Assembly: GCF_004353905.1 (NCBI RefSeq)
Contig: NZ_SMOD01000001.1
Span: 248,001-312,000 of the forward strand
DNA length: 64,000 bases
Direction of reading: 5' to 3'
Origin: Paraburkholderia guartelaensis
GTDB lineage: Bacteria > Pseudomonadota > Gammaproteobacteria > Burkholderiales > Burkholderiaceae
In this document: positions 61,892-64,000 of the stretch, one piece after another
Numbering within the stretch: the first letter of the stretch is position 1
Layout of the letters: each line of letters opens with the position of its first letter
The notes under the pieces: generated by a model
Told to the model about the DNA's origin: nothing
The model's database searches: none
What the model saw: only the letters and a program-made list of their open reading frames with translations
Program-made: the position numbers and the translations under genes

Positions 61892-62872
61892 ATGTCGTCG
61901 CTTTCGCTTTCGTCACTTTCGCTTGCCGATGTCTACCGCGCGCGCCAGCGCCTCGAGGGCCGCGTAGCGCACACCCCGCTCGTGGCGTCTCCCACCTTGT
62001 CGGCGCGCCTGGGCGCGCCGGTCTACTTCAAGCTCGAAACCGTGCAGCCCACGGGCAGCTTCAAGTTACGCGGCGCGACCAACGCGCTGGCGCATCTCGC
62101 CGAGTCGGGCGTGAAGCGCGTCGTCACCGCATCCACCGGCAATCATGGCCGTGCGCTCGCGTATGCGGCGCACGCGCTCGGCATGGAGTCGGCCGTCTGC
62201 ATGTCGTCGCTCGTGCCGCCCAACAAGGTCGAAGCCGTGGCCGCGCTGGGCGCGCGCGTGGTGATCGCGGGCAAGAGCCAGGACGAAGCGCAGATCGAAG
62301 CGCAGCGCCTCATGCGCGAGGAAGGCTATGCGTTCGTGCCGCCTTTCGACGACCTGCGCGTGATCGCCGGGCAGGCCACCATCGGCCTCGAAATTCTCGA
62401 AGCGCTGCCCGACACCGCGACCCTCGTGGTGCCGCTGTCGGGTGGCGGACTCTTCAGCGGCGTGGCGTTTGCAGCGAAGCAGATCCGGCCGGACGTGCGC
62501 GCCATCGGCGTTTCGATGGCGCGCGGCGCGGCCATGCATGCGAGCCTCGAGGCAGGCCATCCCGTCGACGTTGAGGAAAGCGAAACATTGGCCGATTCGC
62601 TGGGTGGCGGAATCGGCCTCGACAATCGCCACACGTTTGCGCTGACTCGCGCGCTGGCCGATGAAATCATCCTGCTCGGCGAGCCTTCGATCGCGCACGG
62701 CGTGGTCCATGCGTACCGCGAAGAGCGCCTCGTGGTGGAAGGCGCGGGCGCGGTGGGCATGGCGGCGTTGCTCGACGGGCACATCGAGTGCAACAAAGGC
62801 CCGCTCGTGATCGTCGTGAGCGGCGCGAACATCGACATGACGGTGCACCGCCGTCTCGTGACGGAGGTTTGA
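61892..62872 (+). CDS. eutB: EutB, threonine-dehydratase-like PLP enzyme of hydroxyectoine utilisation
   Basis: A 326-residue fold-type II PLP enzyme. The PLP Lys is Lys58 in PTGSFKLRGA, the substrate loop is STGNHGRALAYAA, and the phosphate loop is SGGGLFSGVAFA. In ectoine users EutB acts with EutA and EutC in turning 5-hydroxyectoine towards ectoine. Start 61892 is the ATG with AAGGAA about ten bases upstream. A plain serine/threonine dehydratase would look alike, but eutC and doeA behind it and a MocR regulator before it favour EutB. Confidence 0.87.
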   Translation: MSSLSLSSLSLADVYRARQRLEGRVAHTPLVASPTLSARLGAPVYFKLETVQPTGSFKLRGATNALAHLAESGVKRVVTASTGNHGRALAYAAHALGMESAVCMSSLVPPNKVEAVAALGARVVIAGKSQDEAQIEAQRLMREEGYAFVPPFDDLRVIAGQATIGLEILEALPDTATLVVPLSGGGLFSGVAFAAKQIRPDVRAIGVSMARGAAMHASLEAGHPVDVEESETLADSLGGGIGLDNRHTFALTRALADEIILLGEPSIAHGVVHAYREERLVVEGAGAVGMAALLDGHIECNKGPLVIVVSGANIDMTVHRRLVTEV

Positions 62873-62873
62873 G

Positions 62874-63899
62874 ATGCATCCCGAGCTGTCAACTGAGTTG
62901 CCACCTGTCACGTTGCTGGGCGCACAGCAACTGCGAGAACTGGTTCCGCTCGATCATGCGGCCGTCGATCAGGTCGAATCCGCATTCGTCGCGCTCGCAA
63001 CCGAAGCCGTTGTCATGCCGCCTATCCTGAACCTCGCGCTGCCCGAGCGGCATGGCGAGGTCGATGTGAAGACGGCGTATCTGCCGCGCTTCGAGCAGTT
63101 TGCCATCAAGATCAGCCCCGGATTTTTCGACAATCCATCGCTCGGATTGCCGAGCCTCAACGGACTGATGCTCGTGCTCTCTGCGCGCACAGGTCTTACC
63201 GAAGCCGTGCTGCTCGACAACGGTTATCTGACTGCCGTGCGCACCGCCGCGGCGGGCGCGGTGGCCGCGCGCTGGCTGGCGCGCTCCGACGCGCGCCATG
63301 CAGCGATTATCGGCGCGGGCGAGCAGGCGCGCCTGCAACTCGATGCGCTCGTGCTGGTGCGCAAGATCGAGAGCGTGAGCGTTTGGGCCCGCGATACGGC
63401 GCGTGCTTCGGTCTTCGCCGCCGACACCGAACGCCGCCACGGCGTGCGCGCTCGCGTTGCCGCTTCGGTGCACGACGCGCTCGCGCAGGCCGATGTGGCC
63501 GTGACGACCACCCCGAGCCGAGAACCGCTCGTTCACGCGGCGGACCTGCACGCCGGTTTGCACCTCACGGCCATGGGCTCCGACGCCGAGTACAAGAACG
63601 AACTCGCGCCCTCGGTATTCGAATCGTCGCGCTATGTCTGCGACCGCTTGCAGCAAACGCGCGTGCTCGGCGAACTCAGGCACGCTATTGAAGCGCACAA
63701 GGTTGCGCCCGAGCGCGGCTTCGCGGAGCTGGGCGAAGTGATCGCGGGCCGCCGCGAGGGCCGCGTACACGCAAACGACATCACGATCTGCGACCTCACC
63801 GGTACCGGGGCGCAGGACACCGCCATTGCCGTTCTCGCCTTGCAGCGCGCCCGCGCAGCCGGTGCGGGCGCGGTGTTTCACAACGCAGTCACGCCTTGA
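62874..63899 (+). CDS. eutC: EutC, ornithine-cyclodeaminase-like protein of hydroxyectoine utilisation
   Basis: A 341-residue protein of the ornithine cyclodeaminase/mu-crystallin family. The NAD-binding motif IIGAGEQARLQLDAL lies near 145-159, and the substrate part KISPGFFDNPSLGLPSLNG is near 80-98. It begins one base after the eutB stop. EutC takes part with EutB in hydroxyectoine conversion; whether here it acts as cyclodeaminase, dehydrogenase or alanine-dehydrogenase-like enzyme cannot be read from the sequence. Confidence 0.87.
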   Translation: MHPELSTELPPVTLLGAQQLRELVPLDHAAVDQVESAFVALATEAVVMPPILNLALPERHGEVDVKTAYLPRFEQFAIKISPGFFDNPSLGLPSLNGLMLVLSARTGLTEAVLLDNGYLTAVRTAAAGAVAARWLARSDARHAAIIGAGEQARLQLDALVLVRKIESVSVWARDTARASVFAADTERRHGVRARVAASVHDALAQADVAVTTTPSREPLVHAADLHAGLHLTAMGSDAEYKNELAPSVFESSRYVCDRLQQTRVLGELRHAIEAHKVAPERGFAELGEVIAGRREGRVHANDITICDLTGTGAQDTAIAVLALQRARAAGAGAVFHNAVTP

Positions 63900-63908
63900 G
63901 AGGGAAAG

Positions 63909-64000
63909 ATGCCCGCAGCAACTGAAAAAAGTGAGGTGGCGCCGCGTCTTGTGTTCGCACGCAGCGAATACGATGCGCGCATTGCGAAGACGCGCCGCGC
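63909..64000 (+). CDS. doeA: DoeA/EutD ectoine hydrolase, 5' part only
   Basis: The first 30 codons (MPAATEKSEVAPRLVFARSE, then YDARIAKTRRA) lie at the window end. The ATG at 63909 has GGGAAAG just upstream and follows eutC by nine bases. The F-x-x-x-E-Y-x-x-R start matches M24-type ectoine hydrolases (DoeA), the enzyme that opens the ectoine ring. The identification is mainly from operon context because most of the gene is outside. Confidence 0.65.
   Translation, partial: MPAATEKSEVAPRLVFARSEYDARIAKTRR

Overview
The window is high-GC DNA with dense, mostly minus-strand operons in its first half. Its gene content (SiaABCD signalling, EnuR/Eut ectoine catabolism, MocR and LysR regulators next to catabolic operons, a Burkholderia-style TssM, Ku/LigD) points to a soil or plant-associated member of the Burkholderiaceae such as Paraburkholderia, Caballeronia or Burkholderia. 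This is inferred from gene content, not from a marker gene. No rRNA, tRNA, CRISPR array, insertion sequence or phage gene was recognised.

Layout. 42-3020 (minus): a siaABCD-type c-di-GMP operon (PP2C phosphatase, kinase, SiaC switch protein, GGDEF cyclase) whose phosphatase carries a soluble CBS-like N-terminus. 3199-5874: a desaturase with a Rieske ferredoxin, then alanine racemase. 6008-8069: hydrolase, LysR and a VOC protein. 8091-10752: an Ntn amidohydrolase and three small secreted proteins. 11043-13316: a Fur-box-preceded TonB-dependent receptor. 13379-14044: DUF2278.

14203-23722: a nine-gene minus-strand catabolic operon with a divergent OccR/NocR-like LysR. It encodes a polyamine-type ABC importer, an opine-oxidase/HcnABC-like flavoprotein complex with two alternative beta subunits, and RidA. 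The genes overlap or nearly touch, so the module reads as: import an N-substituted amino compound, oxidise it to an imine, hydrolyse the imine. 23743-28522: LysR, HMG-CoA-lyase-type enzyme, class III CoA transferase and MFS importer, with a strong palindrome in the divergent promoter. 28572-34401: DUF2322, then an amidase/DUF2848/MFS/ferredoxin-fold cluster with its LysR.

34557-42958: a type VI secretion fragment (tssE, a 5'-truncated tssM, tssA, tssF, tssG, tssJ) lacking sheath, tube, spike, ClpV, TssK and TssL. The junction between tssE and tssM looks like the scar of a large internal deletion. 42969-46939: an MFS transporter, a CSS-motif EAL phosphodiesterase and a secreted protein. 47276-52858: a MocR regulator divergent from an amino-acid permease, a DadA-like oxidase and a LivJ-like binding protein. 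52877-55813: a hybrid histidine kinase. 56059-58487: Ku and a LigD that lacks the ligase domain. 58750-60279: a chemoreceptor. 60370-64000: enuR, eutB, eutC and the start of doeA, an ectoine/5-hydroxyectoine catabolic operon cut by the window end.

All coordinates come from reading frames, start context and visible motifs. Family names rest on motif recognition without database searches.
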